Shown one piece after another: positions 27,902 through 39,997 of a stretch of 64,000 nt of DNA (within the stretch, counting starts at the first letter, position 1; each line of letters opens with the position of its first letter). Position numbers and translations under genes: made by a program. The notes below the pieces were generated by a model. That model saw nothing but the letters and a program-made list of their open reading frames with translations, was not told the DNA's origin and ran no database searches. Origin of the DNA: Candidatus Bacteroides merdipullorum. Its GTDB lineage: Bacteria > Bacteroidota > Bacteroidia > Bacteroidales > Bacteroidaceae. Location: NCBI GenBank assembly GCA_019116045.1, contig DXCK01000036.1, positions 20,435 through 84,434 of the forward strand, read 5' to 3'.

Positions 27902-29548
27902 ATGTTATTCGAACGCACCCTCGGCCAATGGCTGGAACATTGGGCCGAAACGACTCCCGACAAAGAATACATCGTCTACTCCGACCGCAACCTGCGCTTC
28001 ACCTGGAGCCAATTCAACCAGCGGGTGGACGACATGGCGCGCGGCCTCATCGGCATCGGCGTCACCCGCGGCACGCATGTGGGCATCTGGGCCGCTAACG
28101 TGCCAGACTGGCTTACACTGCTGTATGCCTGTGCCAAGATAGGGGCGGTCTATGTCACCGTCAACACCAGTTACAAACAAGCAGAGCTGGAGTACCTCTG
28201 CCGCGACTCGGACATGCACACGCTGTGCATCGTCAACGGCGAGAAGGACAGCGACTTCGTACAGATGACCTACGAGATGCTGCCCGAACTGCGCACCTGC
28301 CAGCGCGGACATCTGCAGAGCGAGCGCTTCCCCCGCATGAGGAACGTGGTCTACGTGGGACAGGAGAAACACCGCGGCATGTACACCACGCACGAACTCC
28401 TGCTCTTGGGCGAAAACACACCCGACGGCGAGCTGGAGCGGCTCAAGGCGCAGGTGACGTGCCACGACGTGGTGAACATGCAATACACCAGCGGCACCAC
28501 GGGCTTCCCCAAAGGGGTGATGCTGACGCACTACAACATAGCGAACAACGGCTTTCTGACCGGCGAACACATGAAGTTCACGCAAGACGACAAACTCTGC
28601 GTCTGCGTCCCGCTGTTCCACTGCTTCGGCGTGGTGCTGGCCACGATGAACTGCCTGACGCACGGCTGCACGGAGGTGATGGTCGAGCGGTTCGACCCGC
28701 TGGTGGTCCTGGCCTCGGTGCACAAAGAGCGCTGCACGGCACTCTACGGCGTGCCCACCATGTTCATCGCCGAGCTGCACCACCCGATGTTCGACCTGTT
28801 CGACCTGTCGAGCCTGCGCACGGGCATCATGGCCGGGTCGCTCTGCCCGGTGGAGCTGATGAAGCAGGTGGAGGAGAAGATGTTCATGCGCGTGACGAGC
28901 GTCTACGGACTGACCGAGACGTCGCCCGGCATGACGCACAGCCGCATCGACGACCCCGCCGAAGCCAGATACACGACGGTAGGCCGCGACTTTGAACATA
29001 CCGAAGTGCGGGTCATCGACCCGGACACCGGCCGCGAGTGTCCTCCGGGCGTGCAGGGCGAAATGTGCTGCCGGGGCTACAACGTGATGAAGGGTTACTA
29101 CAAACGCCCCGAAGCCACGGCCGAGGTCATCGACGCCGAAGGCTTCCTGCACTCGGGCGACCTGGGCGTGAAGGACGAACAGGGCTACTACCGCATCACC
29201 GGACGCATCAAAGACATGATTATCCGCGGCGGAGAGAACATTTACCCGCGGGAAATCGAAGAGTTCCTCTACCAGATGCCCGGCGTACGGGACGTGCAGG
29301 TGGCCGGCATACCCTCGCCCAAGTACGGCGAGGCGGTGGGCGCCTTCATCATCCTGAAGGAAGGCGTCGAGATGGAAGAGAGCGACGTGCGCGACTTCTG
29401 CACGGGCAAAATCGCGCGGTACAAGATACCGAAGTACATCTTCTTCGTGCCGCAGTTCCCCATGACCGGAAGCGGCAAGATTCAGAAGTTCAAGCTGAAG
29501 GACCTGGGGCTGGAGCTGTGCCGCAAGCAGGGCATCGAAATCGTCTGA
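27902..29548 (+). CDS. AMP-binding acyl-CoA synthetase family ligase
   Basis: [21 protein letters not shown]-loop; [30 protein letters not shown]; conserved partner of XRE-cupin. Confidence 0.92.
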   Translation: MLFERTLGQWLEHWAETTPDKEYIVYSDRNLRFTWSQFNQRVDDMARGLIGIGVTRGTHVGIWAANVPDWLTLLYACAKIGAVYVTVNTSYKQAELEYLCRDSDMHTLCIVNGEKDSDFVQMTYEMLPELRTCQRGHLQSERFPRMRNVVYVGQEKHRGMYTTHELLLLGENTPDGELERLKAQVTCHDVVNMQYTSGTTGFPKGVMLTHYNIANNGFLTGEHMKFTQDDKLCVCVPLFHCFGVVLATMNCLTHGCTEVMVERFDPLVVLASVHKERCTALYGVPTMFIAELHHPMFDLFDLSSLRTGIMAGSLCPVELMKQVEEKMFMRVTSVYGLTETSPGMTHSRIDDPAEARYTTVGRDFEHTEVRVIDPDTGRECPPGVQGEMCCRGYNVMKGYYKRPEATAEVIDAEGFLHSGDLGVKDEQGYYRITGRIKDMIIRGGENIYPREIEEFLYQMPGVRDVQVAGIPSPKYGEAVGAFIILKEGVEMEESDVRDFCTGKIARYKIPKYIFFVPQFPMTGSGKIQKFKLKDLGLELCRKQGIEIV

Positions 29549-29558
29549 ATACAAAAAA

Positions 29559-29624
29559 GGCGCGGACAGTTTCCCGTCCGCGCCGTCAGGAAAAGGGAGG
29601 AGGCGGTGAATCCTCCCTTTTTCC
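29559..29624 (+). terminator. Two consecutive terminator-like hairpins
   Basis: GGCGCGGAC-GTCCGCGCC and AAAAGGGAGGA-TCCTCCCTTTTT. Confidence 0.75.
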
Positions 29625-29849
29625 TTATCCTATATACAGGTTCAATTCCAGGTACAGATAGTCATGTCCGTCCACCTGGCTCGTTTCAAACTGAATCTTG
29701 TCCTCCCGCGCCAGCCAACCGATGGCGGCATTGAGGTCGCGGTCGGACAAACCTGTCGCATCCTTCAGTTCGTTGTACTCCCACTTTCTGTTGTGGTCTA
29801 AGAGACGCCATATCAAACCGGCGTTTTGTCCGATAGTCTGTGAATCCAT
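29625..29849 (-). CDS. Small winged-helix DUF2582-like protein
   Basis: 74 aa, NAGLIWRLLDHNRKWEYNELKDATGLSDRDLNAAIGWLAREDKI. Confidence 0.8.
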   Translation of the reverse strand: MDSQTIGQNAGLIWRLLDHNRKWEYNELKDATGLSDRDLNAAIGWLAREDKIQFETSQVDGHDYLYLELNLYIG

Positions 29850-29980
29850 GATAATAACAGTTTAAAGGTAAATGCAAATAAGGTTATAGTAATTTGTCAG
29901 CCAAAGATAAGCAAAACCTCTCACGCAGGCAACTATCGGCCATTCTTTAATAACTATTAACTCGCTGGGCGAAGAATAGG

Positions 29981-30472
29981 TCATTCCGTCGGACGGGCAG
30001 GATAGTTCATGTTCTCGTCGGTCATCCGCTCCAAGACTTCGTGCAGATACTTGGCCGCTTCGAGGCGCGCCATGGGCAGGTCGTGCAGCAGATAGTTGCC
30101 GCAGTCTTGCGGAGCTGCTCCGGGCACCTCGCCCTCGTAGTCGGCCACAAAGCGGAACGTCCGTTGCATGAGCGGCAAAATGTCTCTCGGCTCCAGGTCG
30201 CCGCGCATCAGCAGGTAGTTGCCCGTCAGGCAGCCCATGGGGCCCCAGTAGACCACGCGGTCCTGCCAGTCGGGGTCGTTGCGCAGGTAGGTGGCAGCCA
30301 AGTGCTCGATGGTGTGCAGTGCGCCCGGATGCAGGGCGGGTTCCCGGTTGGGTTCCTTCATGCGGATGTCGAAGGTGGTGATGACTTCGCCGCCCACCTC
30401 GTCGCGGCGCGACACATAGATGCCCCGCAAGAGGCGGATGTGGTCGATGGTAAAACTGGGAATCTTCTTCAT
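29981..30472 (-). CDS. luxS: S-ribosylhomocysteine lyase
   Basis: SFTIDHIRLLRGIYVSR, HTIEHLAATYLRN, GPMGCLTGNYLLM. Confidence 0.95.
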   Translation of the reverse strand: MKKIPSFTIDHIRLLRGIYVSRRDEVGGEVITTFDIRMKEPNREPALHPGALHTIEHLAATYLRNDPDWQDRVVYWGPMGCLTGNYLLMRGDLEPRDILPLMQRTFRFVADYEGEVPGAAPQDCGNYLLHDLPMARLEAAKYLHEVLERMTDENMNYPARPTE

Positions 30473-30487
30473 ATCTTATATAGTCAT

Positions 30488-31195
30488 TTAAAGAGTTTGC
30501 GGCAGGCGGGAGAGGAACGCGCAGGTGGTGCGGAACGAGCGGTCGGCCACCGTGTCCCAGAAGTTGAGGTACTGGTCCCAGTGTCCGTCGGCGCCGGGCG
30601 TGTCGCTAATGATGCGGAAGCTGATGAAGGGCACGGAGTAGAGATGACACGTCTGCGCGATGGCGCCCGACTCCATGTCGACAGCCAGTGCCTCCGGGAA
30701 ACGGCCCTTGATGTTGTTCAGTTCGGCGCGGGAGGTGATGAACTGGTCGCCCGTGCAAATCAGGCCGCAGTGCACGCGGCTCTCCAGCGCGGCCTCGTCG
30801 TTCAGGCGGCGGGCACAGTCCAGCAGCACGGGATGGGCGTCGAACCGCGGGGGAAGTCCCTGCACCTGTCCGTACTCGTTGCCCTCGCCGCACCAGACGT
30901 CGTGGTAGCCCACCTGCGCCCCGGCCACCACGTCGGTGACGGCCAGCGAAGCGTCTATCCCTCCGGCCACGCCCGTGCTCACCACACAGTCCGGCGCGAA
31001 GCGGCGTATCAGCTCGGCCGCGCCCAGGGCGGCGTTCACCTTGCCTATCCCGCAGCGGGCCAGCACCAGGCGGTTGGCGCCCAGTTGCCCTTCCACATAG
31101 TTATAGATGCCATGCGTCCGCTCCGTGGCCCCCTCGAGGCGCGAAGCCAGTTGCGCATGTTCGTTCTCCATTGCGTTAATCACTCCGACAATCAT
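30488..31195 (-). CDS. mtnN: 5'-methylthioadenosine/S-adenosylhomocysteine nucleosidase
   Basis: VGVINAMENEHAQL, STGVAGGID, AVDMESGAIAQTCHLYSVPFISFRIISD; adjacent to luxS. Confidence 0.92.
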   Translation of the reverse strand: MIVGVINAMENEHAQLASRLEGATERTHGIYNYVEGQLGANRLVLARCGIGKVNAALGAAELIRRFAPDCVVSTGVAGGIDASLAVTDVVAGAQVGYHDVWCGEGNEYGQVQGLPPRFDAHPVLLDCARRLNDEAALESRVHCGLICTGDQFITSRAELNNIKGRFPEALAVDMESGAIAQTCHLYSVPFISFRIISDTPGADGHWDQYLNFWDTVADRSFRTTCAFLSRLPQTL

Positions 31196-31293
31196 GTTTC
31201 CGTATTTTAAGTTCCGCCGGCAAAGGTACGACAAACTGCGGCAATTAATCTGTAATAAAGCCAAATTTATTTCCGTTTGCGGCCGCTTTGCGC

Positions 31294-31301
31294 TATCTTT
31301 G
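31294..31301 (+). promoter_or_regulatory. -7 box TATCTTTG upstream of YfhO-family gene
   Basis: TATCTTTG 31 nt upstream of start codon. Confidence 0.5.
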
Positions 31302-31331
31302 CCCGCAAATAGCTATCCAAAAACGACTACA

Positions 31332-33887
31332 ATGAAGAAATACCTTCCCGACCTCCTGGTCCTGGTGGCCTTCGTGCTGCTGTCATTCGTCTATTTCTAC
31401 CCTGCCGACACGGAGGGGCGCATACTCTTTCAACACGACACAGAGGCCGGAGCCGGAGCCGGCCAGGAAGCCATGGAATACTACCAAAAGACGGGCGAAC
31501 GCACGCGCTGGACAAACGCCTTGTTCGGCGGGATGCCCACGTATCAGATTTCCCCGTCGTACGACTCGACACGACCCTTGACGTGGGTGCAGACAGTCTA
31601 CCACTTGTTCCTTCCGAACTATGTCTACCTGACGTTCATCATGATGCTGGGCTTCTACATCCTGCTGCGGGCGTTCGGCATCCCCGCGTGGTATGCGGGC
31701 CTGGGGGGCGTATTGTGGGGCTTTTCGTCGTACTTTTTCATCCTTATCTCCGCGGGACACATCTGGAAATTCATCACCCTGGCCTACATCCCGCCGACCA
31801 TCGCGGGCATGGTGCTGGCCTACCGCGGGCGGCTGCTGGCCGGCGGACTGGTGACCGCACTGTTTGTGGCCCTTCAGATTGTTTCGAACCACGTGCAGAT
31901 GTCCTACTACTTCCTGTTCGTCATGCTCTTTCTGGCCGTGGCCTACGGCGTGGAGGCATGGCGGTCGCACACCCTGCCCCGGTTTTTCCGGGCGACGGCG
32001 GTGCTGGTCGTGGCCGGACTGGTGGGCGTGGCCATCAACTTGTCGAACCTCTACCATACCTATACGTACAGCAAGCAGACCATGCGCGGGCCGAGCGAAC
32101 TGGTACAGACGGGCGACGCCGCCACGCAACAAACGGATGGTGGATTAGAACGAGACTATATCACTCAGTGGAGCTACGGCATCGGCGAGACCTGGACGCT
32201 GCTCATCCCCAACTTCAAGGGAGGCGCCTCTGTTCCGCTGGCCGACAACGAGCAGGCCATGAAGAAGGCCGACCCGCGATACGCCGGGCTGTACCGCCAA
32301 CTGACGCAGTACTTCGGCACGCAGCCGATGACGGCGGGTCCGGTCTACGTGGGGGCGTTCGTGCTGTTTCTGTTCCTGCTGGGCTGCTTCGTGGTGAAAG
32401 GACCGCTGAAGTGGGCGCTGGTGGGCGCCACGGTGCTGTCCATCCTGCTGTCGTGGGGGAAGAACATGATGTGGCTGACCGACCTGTTCATCGACTATGT
32501 GCCGATGTACAACAAGTTCCGCGCGGTGTCGTCCATCCTCGTCATCGCCGAGTTCACCATCCCGCTGCTGGCCGTGCTGACATTGGTCAAACTGATGCGC
32601 GAGCCTGAGTTGCTTCGGAAGAACCTCAAGCCGCTGCTGGTCTGCCTACTGCTGACGGCGGGCGTGTCGCTGTGGTGGGCCGTGCCGGGCAGCCCCTCGC
32701 CTTCGGACTACGTCCCTGCCCAAGAGATGCAAATGTTCCAGCAGGCGGCCGACCAGGGCTATCTGCCGAGCCAGGAACTGCCTGCCATACTGCAGAACCT
32801 GTCGGAAGTGCGCGCGGCGCTGGTGCAGTCGGACGCCCTGCGCAGCTTCTTCATTGTGGCCATCGGACTGTTGTTCCTGCTGCTGTATGCCGGGGGGCGG
32901 TTGCGCCGTTCGTTCACCGTGGGCGGCATCGCACTGCTGTGCCTGGTGGACATGTGGAGCGTGAACAAGCGTTACCTCTATGACGAACAGTTCGTGCCGG
33001 CCTCCGTCACCACCACCAGCTTCACGCCGACCGAGGCCGACAAGCTCATCCTGCAAGACACGGACCCGGACTACCGCGTGCTGAACCTGGCGTCGAACAC
33101 GTTCAACGAAAACAAAACGTCGTACTGGCACAAGAGCATCGGCGGATACCACGCCGCCAAGCTGCGCCGCTATCAGGAACTTATTGACCGACGCATCCTG
33201 CCGGAGATGCAGGCCGTCTATGCCGAGGCAGCCCGCGCGGGCGGACAGGCGGACAGTCTGGACGCCTCGAAGTTTCCGGTGCTGAACATGCTGAACACGC
33301 GCTACTTCATCTTGCCTGCCGGGCAACAGGGCGCGACCGCACCGCTGCGCAACCCCTTTGCATTGGGCAACGCCTGGTTCGTGGACCGGGTGACGTACGT
33401 GGAAAATGCGAACGAGGAAATCGCGGCCCTGGACCACCTCCGTCCCGCACACGAGGCAGTGGCAGACCGCCGCTTCAGCGAGGCGCTGGGAGGCATGGAG
33501 CAGGCGTACAAAGACAGCCTGAGCACGCTCCGCCTGACTGCCTACGAGCCTAACTGCCTGACCTACGAGTCGGAGAACGGGGGCGAAGGTGTGGCCGTGT
33601 TCTCGGAAATCTATTATCCCGACGGATGGCAGGTGACCATCGACGGCGAACCGGCCCCGCTGGCGCGGGTGAACTACGTGTTGCGAGCCCTGCGCGTGCC
33701 GGCCGGCAAACACGTGATAGAGATGCGCTTCGACCCGAAGAGCCTGCACGTGACCGAAGGCATTGCTTATGCCGGACTGTCGCTGCTGGTGCTGGGAGCG
33801 GCTGCGGGAGCCGGGCTGTGGGCTGTGCGGAGAAGGAAGAAAAGTGCAGAGGAAGAGAAAAATATACTAAAGAAAGAAAAAGACTAA
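31332..33887 (+). CDS. YfhO family multi-pass membrane protein
   Basis: N-terminal TM array, YfhO-like sequence with large C-terminal periplasmic region. Confidence 0.85.
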   Translation: MKKYLPDLLVLVAFVLLSFVYFYPADTEGRILFQHDTEAGAGAGQEAMEYYQKTGERTRWTNALFGGMPTYQISPSYDSTRPLTWVQTVYHLFLPNYVYLTFIMMLGFYILLRAFGIPAWYAGLGGVLWGFSSYFFILISAGHIWKFITLAYIPPTIAGMVLAYRGRLLAGGLVTALFVALQIVSNHVQMSYYFLFVMLFLAVAYGVEAWRSHTLPRFFRATAVLVVAGLVGVAINLSNLYHTYTYSKQTMRGPSELVQTGDAATQQTDGGLERDYITQWSYGIGETWTLLIPNFKGGASVPLADNEQAMKKADPRYAGLYRQLTQYFGTQPMTAGPVYVGAFVLFLFLLGCFVVKGPLKWALVGATVLSILLSWGKNMMWLTDLFIDYVPMYNKFRAVSSILVIAEFTIPLLAVLTLVKLMREPELLRKNLKPLLVCLLLTAGVSLWWAVPGSPSPSDYVPAQEMQMFQQAADQGYLPSQELPAILQNLSEVRAALVQSDALRSFFIVAIGLLFLLLYAGGRLRRSFTVGGIALLCLVDMWSVNKRYLYDEQFVPASVTTTSFTPTEADKLILQDTDPDYRVLNLASNTFNENKTSYWHKSIGGYHAAKLRRYQELIDRRILPEMQAVYAEAARAGGQADSLDASKFPVLNMLNTRYFILPAGQQGATAPLRNPFALGNAWFVDRVTYVENANEEIAALDHLRPAHEAVADRRFSEALGGMEQAYKDSLSTLRLTAYEPNCLTYESENGGEGVAVFSEIYYPDGWQVTIDGEPAPLARVNYVLRALRVPAGKHVIEMRFDPKSLHVTEGIAYAGLSLLVLGAAAGAGLWAVRRRKKSAEEEKNILKKEKD

Positions 33888-33913
33888 GAACCCATTCAAA
33901 TCCTCGTCAGCAC

Positions 33914-34015
33914 TGTCATGTTGAGCGGAGCGCAGCGCAGTCGAAACATCTCCCTACGCGAAAGGAATGTATTAGGAAGATTCTTCGAATGTGCTGCGCT
34001 CCGCTCAACATGACA
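33914..34015. repeat. 102-bp inverted-repeat element, same family as 26855-26978
   Basis: TGTCATGTTGAGCGGAGCGCAGC ... GCTGCGCTCCGCTCAACATGACA perfect 23-bp terminal inverted repeats flanking about 56 bp. Confidence 0.9.
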
Positions 34016-34054
34016 GATAGCACTCTTTAGACAATCCGTAAGCCAAACGCCCAG

Positions 34055-34159
34055 ATGAACGCACTACTCTTACTATTCATCACTACCAGCATCATCGGTG
34101 CCGGCATAGCTATTTGGCTAAACAGCAAAGCTGGGAAAAAGTGGCTGAACAACTTGTAG
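34055..34159 (+). CDS. 34-aa single-TM microprotein
   Basis: MNALLLLFITTSIIGAGIAIWLNSKAGKKWLNNL*; below the ORF-track size cutoff; TM followed by positive tail. Confidence 0.55.
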   Translation: MNALLLLFITTSIIGAGIAIWLNSKAGKKWLNNL

Positions 34160-34175
34160 CCCGGCCACCCTCTTC

Positions 34176-34907
34176 TTACATCATCAGATTCTTCCGAATC
34201 GAGAACTTCACTATCGCCATGGCGTTGATTTGCTCCAGCGGCAAGTCCATAGGCTCGTGGTGCGTGTTGTAGCTCACCAGCCTGACACAGCCCTCTTGGT
34301 CCGAACGGTTGACGTATTTCACCGTCAGGTACTCGTCGCCCCCGCGCAGGAAGGAGACGAGATACATCTCGCCGTAGATGACCGCGCTGAAGTCGTGGAT
34401 GAAGCGGAAGCCCACAATGTCACCCGCCTTCAGGATGGGGTACATGCTGTCGCCGTTGACGTAGACCGCGCCGTCGCACAGCGGGATGTTCGGAATCTGA
34501 ATCTTCCCCAGGGCGTATTGCGGACGGTCTTCCAGCAACGTCTTCAGGTTGGCGGCGGCGGAGATGTCGTACAGTGTCACGCTGCGCTCGTCCAACGCCT
34601 CCGGGCTCTTCGGTTGGTGCAAGCGTTCCACCGGCCCGCTGGCCAGCTCGCTGTCGCAGAAGTTCTCTTGCAGCACGGGCGAACCCTTGCCGGTCAGCAA
34701 CCAGTTGTAATCCACCTGCGACATCCGACCCAGCAACAGCGGAAAGTCGATGCTGCCCCGGGCCACCCAGTTGCTCAGCGTCGAGCGCGAGATACCCAGG
34801 TAACGGGCCAGTTCGACGTCCTTCTTGAATCCCATCACCAGCTTGGCGCGTTTCACGATGTCGGCCACGCTGAACGCTTGGCTCTTTTCAGTCTTCTTGT
34901 TTTCCAT
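34176..34907 (-). CDS. CI/LexA-like repressor: N-terminal HTH and C-terminal S24 peptidase domain
   Basis: VELARYLGISRSTLSNWVARGSIDFPLL HTH; VNGDSMYPILKAGDIVGF Ser site and YLTVKYV Lys site. Confidence 0.88.
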   Translation of the reverse strand: MENKKTEKSQAFSVADIVKRAKLVMGFKKDVELARYLGISRSTLSNWVARGSIDFPLLLGRMSQVDYNWLLTGKGSPVLQENFCDSELASGPVERLHQPKSPEALDERSVTLYDISAAANLKTLLEDRPQYALGKIQIPNIPLCDGAVYVNGDSMYPILKAGDIVGFRFIHDFSAVIYGEMYLVSFLRGGDEYLTVKYVNRSDQEGCVRLVSYNTHHEPMDLPLEQINAMAIVKFSIRKNLMM

Positions 34908-35084
34908 ACAGCTTGTTTTTGTTTCACACGGGTTTCCATCCGCCCAATCCGGGGCGGGCGGCGGAAACAGAGTCCGAAGAGTGATTCCAAATTGAAACCA
35001 CATCCCGCCTTAACTTGCACAAAGTTAGAAACAAAGTTTTAAATACACAACGTTTCTGAAAGAAATCGGCCGAAAAAAACGCCT

Positions 35085-35185
35085 CCCTTCCCGCCCGCAC
35101 ACCGTTTGTTTCCTTCGTGCGGACAAGAAGAGAGGCTGTTGCGCACACGAGCCGCGCTTCTGTCGGACAAGGGGCAGATGCCTTC
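35085..35185. repeat. Degenerate ~22-nt repeat family, copy E
   Basis: cgtgcggacaagaagagaggctg / ttgcgcacacgagccgcgcttc / tgtcggacaaggggcagatgcc. Confidence 0.5.
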
Positions 35186-35210
35186 AGGGCACGTCCCCGG
35201 CCCGCCCTGT

Positions 35211-37403
<2,193 letters not shown>

Positions 37404-37408
37404 TCATT

Positions 37409-37416
37409 CAAAGATA
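37409..37416 (-). promoter_or_regulatory. -7 box TATCTTTG upstream of GH97 gene
   Basis: CAAAGATA on + strand. Confidence 0.45.
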
Positions 37417-37467
37417 AGGTTTCCCGTCCGTAGTCCCAGGACTGCCGCACAGAATCTTTTCAACCCT

Positions 37468-39966
37468 TCAGCGCAACTCGAGGACGTGCGGCAGGCCGTC
37501 GTCGGGCAGGCGCACGCGACAACCATCGTCTGTCACACACCAGACTGCAGTCTGGAAGTCCGTGTCGGCCTCCGCGTCAAGCTTCGCCTCTTTCACCTTC
37601 TTCAGCCTGCGGCCGTCCAGCCACACTTGGCGGGGTGCCTGTTCCTTGTCCACGTAGACCGAGAAGAAGAAGTTGCGCGGCCCGGGTGCCTGGAAACCGC
37701 TGCCCTCGCGGCGTCCCACCTCAATCACGTAGCCCTCGGACTCCGTGCGGCACGACACCGGCGTGCGGACATACTCGCCGCGCAGATAACCCAGGTCTGT
37801 CCCTTCGTCTTCATAGAGGCTGAAACGCGCTTCGCCCCCGGCTGCGGCGGGAAAGACCTCGAACGTCAGCGGACAAGCCGGATGCTGGTCGGTATAGTCG
37901 GGCACGGGCATACGGGGGATGATGCTGCCCCGGCGCACGAACAGGGGGATGACGCTGAGCGGGGCGTCGACCGTCGTCCACTGTTCGCCGGCATACTCCG
38001 TCCTTTTGTCGTGGTAGTCAATCCACGTGCCTTCGGGCAGGTAGACGTTCTTCGTGCGTGCCCCTTTCTTGACCACGGGAGCCACCAACAGCTCGGCGCC
38101 GAACATGAACTGGGCATCGGTGCGGAACGTCTCCGCGTCTTGCGGATACTCCAGAAACAGAGGGCGCATGATGGGCAAGCCTGTGTCGTGCGCCTGGCGC
38201 GCGTAGGTATATATATAAGGTAGGAGCGAATACTTCAGCCGGATGGCAGCGGTGGCAGCGCGTTCCGCCTCCGGGCCGAACAGCCACGGCTCGACGGCCA
38301 CGTTTCCCTCGTGGTGGATGCGGCTCAACGGCGTGAAAGCACCCATCTGCATCCAGCGCGTGTAGAGCTCCGCCGTGCCGGGATAGTCGGTGATGTCTCC
38401 GCAATAGCCCGAGATGTCGCACGTGGTGAAGGGGATGATGCCCAAGCCGGCCGACAGCAACACCGGTATCTGGTTGGCCATCTGCCCCCATCCCTGGTTC
38501 ACGTCGTCGGCATTGCCGCAGTCTCCCGTCCAACCGAAGGTGTAGCGTTGCAGGCCGGCGAAGGCGGCGCGTGTCATCTGGAAGATGCGCCGGTCGGGGT
38601 TACGCTTCTCGAACTGCTCCTTCACCACCTTGTCCCAGGTGAGGCCGTAGACGTTGTGCATCTCGTCGTGCATGCCCAGGTAGTGCTTCATCGTGAGGCG
38701 TTCCGTCTGGTCTTCGTTGCTCCAGGCCGGCTCGCCCATGTCTGTCCAAAAGCCGGCGACGCCGTCGTCCAAGGGCTTCTGCTGCAGCTCTCCCCACCAG
38801 TCGGCCACGCCGGGACGGGTGAAGTCCACCACGCCGCAGTTGCCGCCCCAGGGCCAGGGCATGTCGTAGGACTTGCCGGTCAGGGTGTCCGTCACGAAGT
38901 AGCCGAGGCTGTCGGCCTCCTGCCACTGGGCGCGGTTGGCCTGCGACACCACGGGGTCTTGCGACACGACGACCTTGAAGCCCATTTCCTTCAGGTCAGC
39001 CAACATCTTCCGGGGGTTGTCGTAATTGCCCGGACGCCACTCGAAGTTTTGCAGGTATTCCGTCCAGCCGATGTCCTGGTAGATGATGTCGCAGGGAATA
39101 CCGCGCTGGCGATACCCCTGGGCTATTTCGCGGGTCAGCTTCTCGTTCGTGAGCAATCCGCGCGACTGGGCAAAGCCGAGTGCCCAGCGCGGGGGCATGA
39201 TGGGCTTGCCGGTCAGGGCGACGTACTGCCGGATGATGTCTTTGTAGTCCCGTCCAAAGATGAAGTAATAGACCATCTGCCCGCCGGGCACCTCGAAACT
39301 GAAGTAGTCGCGGCTCTCGGTTCCGAACTTGAACTCGCTCTTGTACGTATTGTCCACGAAAATGCCGTATCTGTAGCTGCTCAGGAAGAACGGGATGGAC
39401 TTGTAGAGCGGGTCTTCGACAGTGCTGTAACACGGTTGGTCGCTGTTCCACATCTTATAGGCTTCGCCCCGTCGGTCCAGGGGGCCGGTCTTCTCGCCCA
39501 ACCCGAAGAAATGTTCGTCGCGGCGCAGGGTCTTGTATTCCATCTTGCGCTGTCCGTCGCTCAGGTGTCCGCGGTCGGCGTAGTCGCTGAACAGGAGTTT
39601 CTGGTATTTGTCGAACACTTGCAGGCGGAAGGGCGCTTTGCCCACGCGGATGCGCAGCCGGGCGGTGAAGATTTCGTAGCAGGCGTTCTGCTCGTCCACA
39701 CGGATGTCGCCCACGTCCTCCAGGTCTTCTTCGACCACAGCGAACGAGGGGTTGCTGCGCTCGAAACGGCCGTCGGGCGCAAACCACACGCGCACCACCG
39801 AGGGGCTGCACAGGCGCAGTTGCACGGCCGACGAATCGTTGAGCAAGAAGGTGACGGCACGACCCTCCTGCCGGTAGGACAGGCAGTCGCCCACCCGGTC
39901 GGCGGCGCGGAGGGTGAGGCCGGCGAAGGCCAGCAACAGGGCACAGAGATAAGCGGTATGTTTCAT
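37468..39966 (-). CDS. GH31 family alpha-glucosidase
   Basis: GFWTDMGEPAW nucleophile motif, WTGDCGNADDVNQGWGQMANQIPVLLSAGLGIIPFTTCDISGY, MRPLFLEYPQD. Confidence 0.93.
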   Translation of the reverse strand: MKHTAYLCALLLAFAGLTLRAADRVGDCLSYRQEGRAVTFLLNDSSAVQLRLCSPSVVRVWFAPDGRFERSNPSFAVVEEDLEDVGDIRVDEQNACYEIFTARLRIRVGKAPFRLQVFDKYQKLLFSDYADRGHLSDGQRKMEYKTLRRDEHFFGLGEKTGPLDRRGEAYKMWNSDQPCYSTVEDPLYKSIPFFLSSYRYGIFVDNTYKSEFKFGTESRDYFSFEVPGGQMVYYFIFGRDYKDIIRQYVALTGKPIMPPRWALGFAQSRGLLTNEKLTREIAQGYRQRGIPCDIIYQDIGWTEYLQNFEWRPGNYDNPRKMLADLKEMGFKVVVSQDPVVSQANRAQWQEADSLGYFVTDTLTGKSYDMPWPWGGNCGVVDFTRPGVADWWGELQQKPLDDGVAGFWTDMGEPAWSNEDQTERLTMKHYLGMHDEMHNVYGLTWDKVVKEQFEKRNPDRRIFQMTRAAFAGLQRYTFGWTGDCGNADDVNQGWGQMANQIPVLLSAGLGIIPFTTCDISGYCGDITDYPGTAELYTRWMQMGAFTPLSRIHHEGNVAVEPWLFGPEAERAATAAIRLKYSLLPYIYTYARQAHDTGLPIMRPLFLEYPQDAETFRTDAQFMFGAELLVAPVVKKGARTKNVYLPEGTWIDYHDKRTEYAGEQWTTVDAPLSVIPLFVRRGSIIPRMPVPDYTDQHPACPLTFEVFPAAAGGEARFSLYEDEGTDLGYLRGEYVRTPVSCRTESEGYVIEVGRREGSGFQAPGPRNFFFSVYVDKEQAPRQVWLDGRRLKKVKEAKLDAEADTDFQTAVWCVTDDGCRVRLPDDGLPHVLELR

Positions 39967-39997
39967 TGTCAATGCTGTGTTTAAGTTGCGTAAAGTT

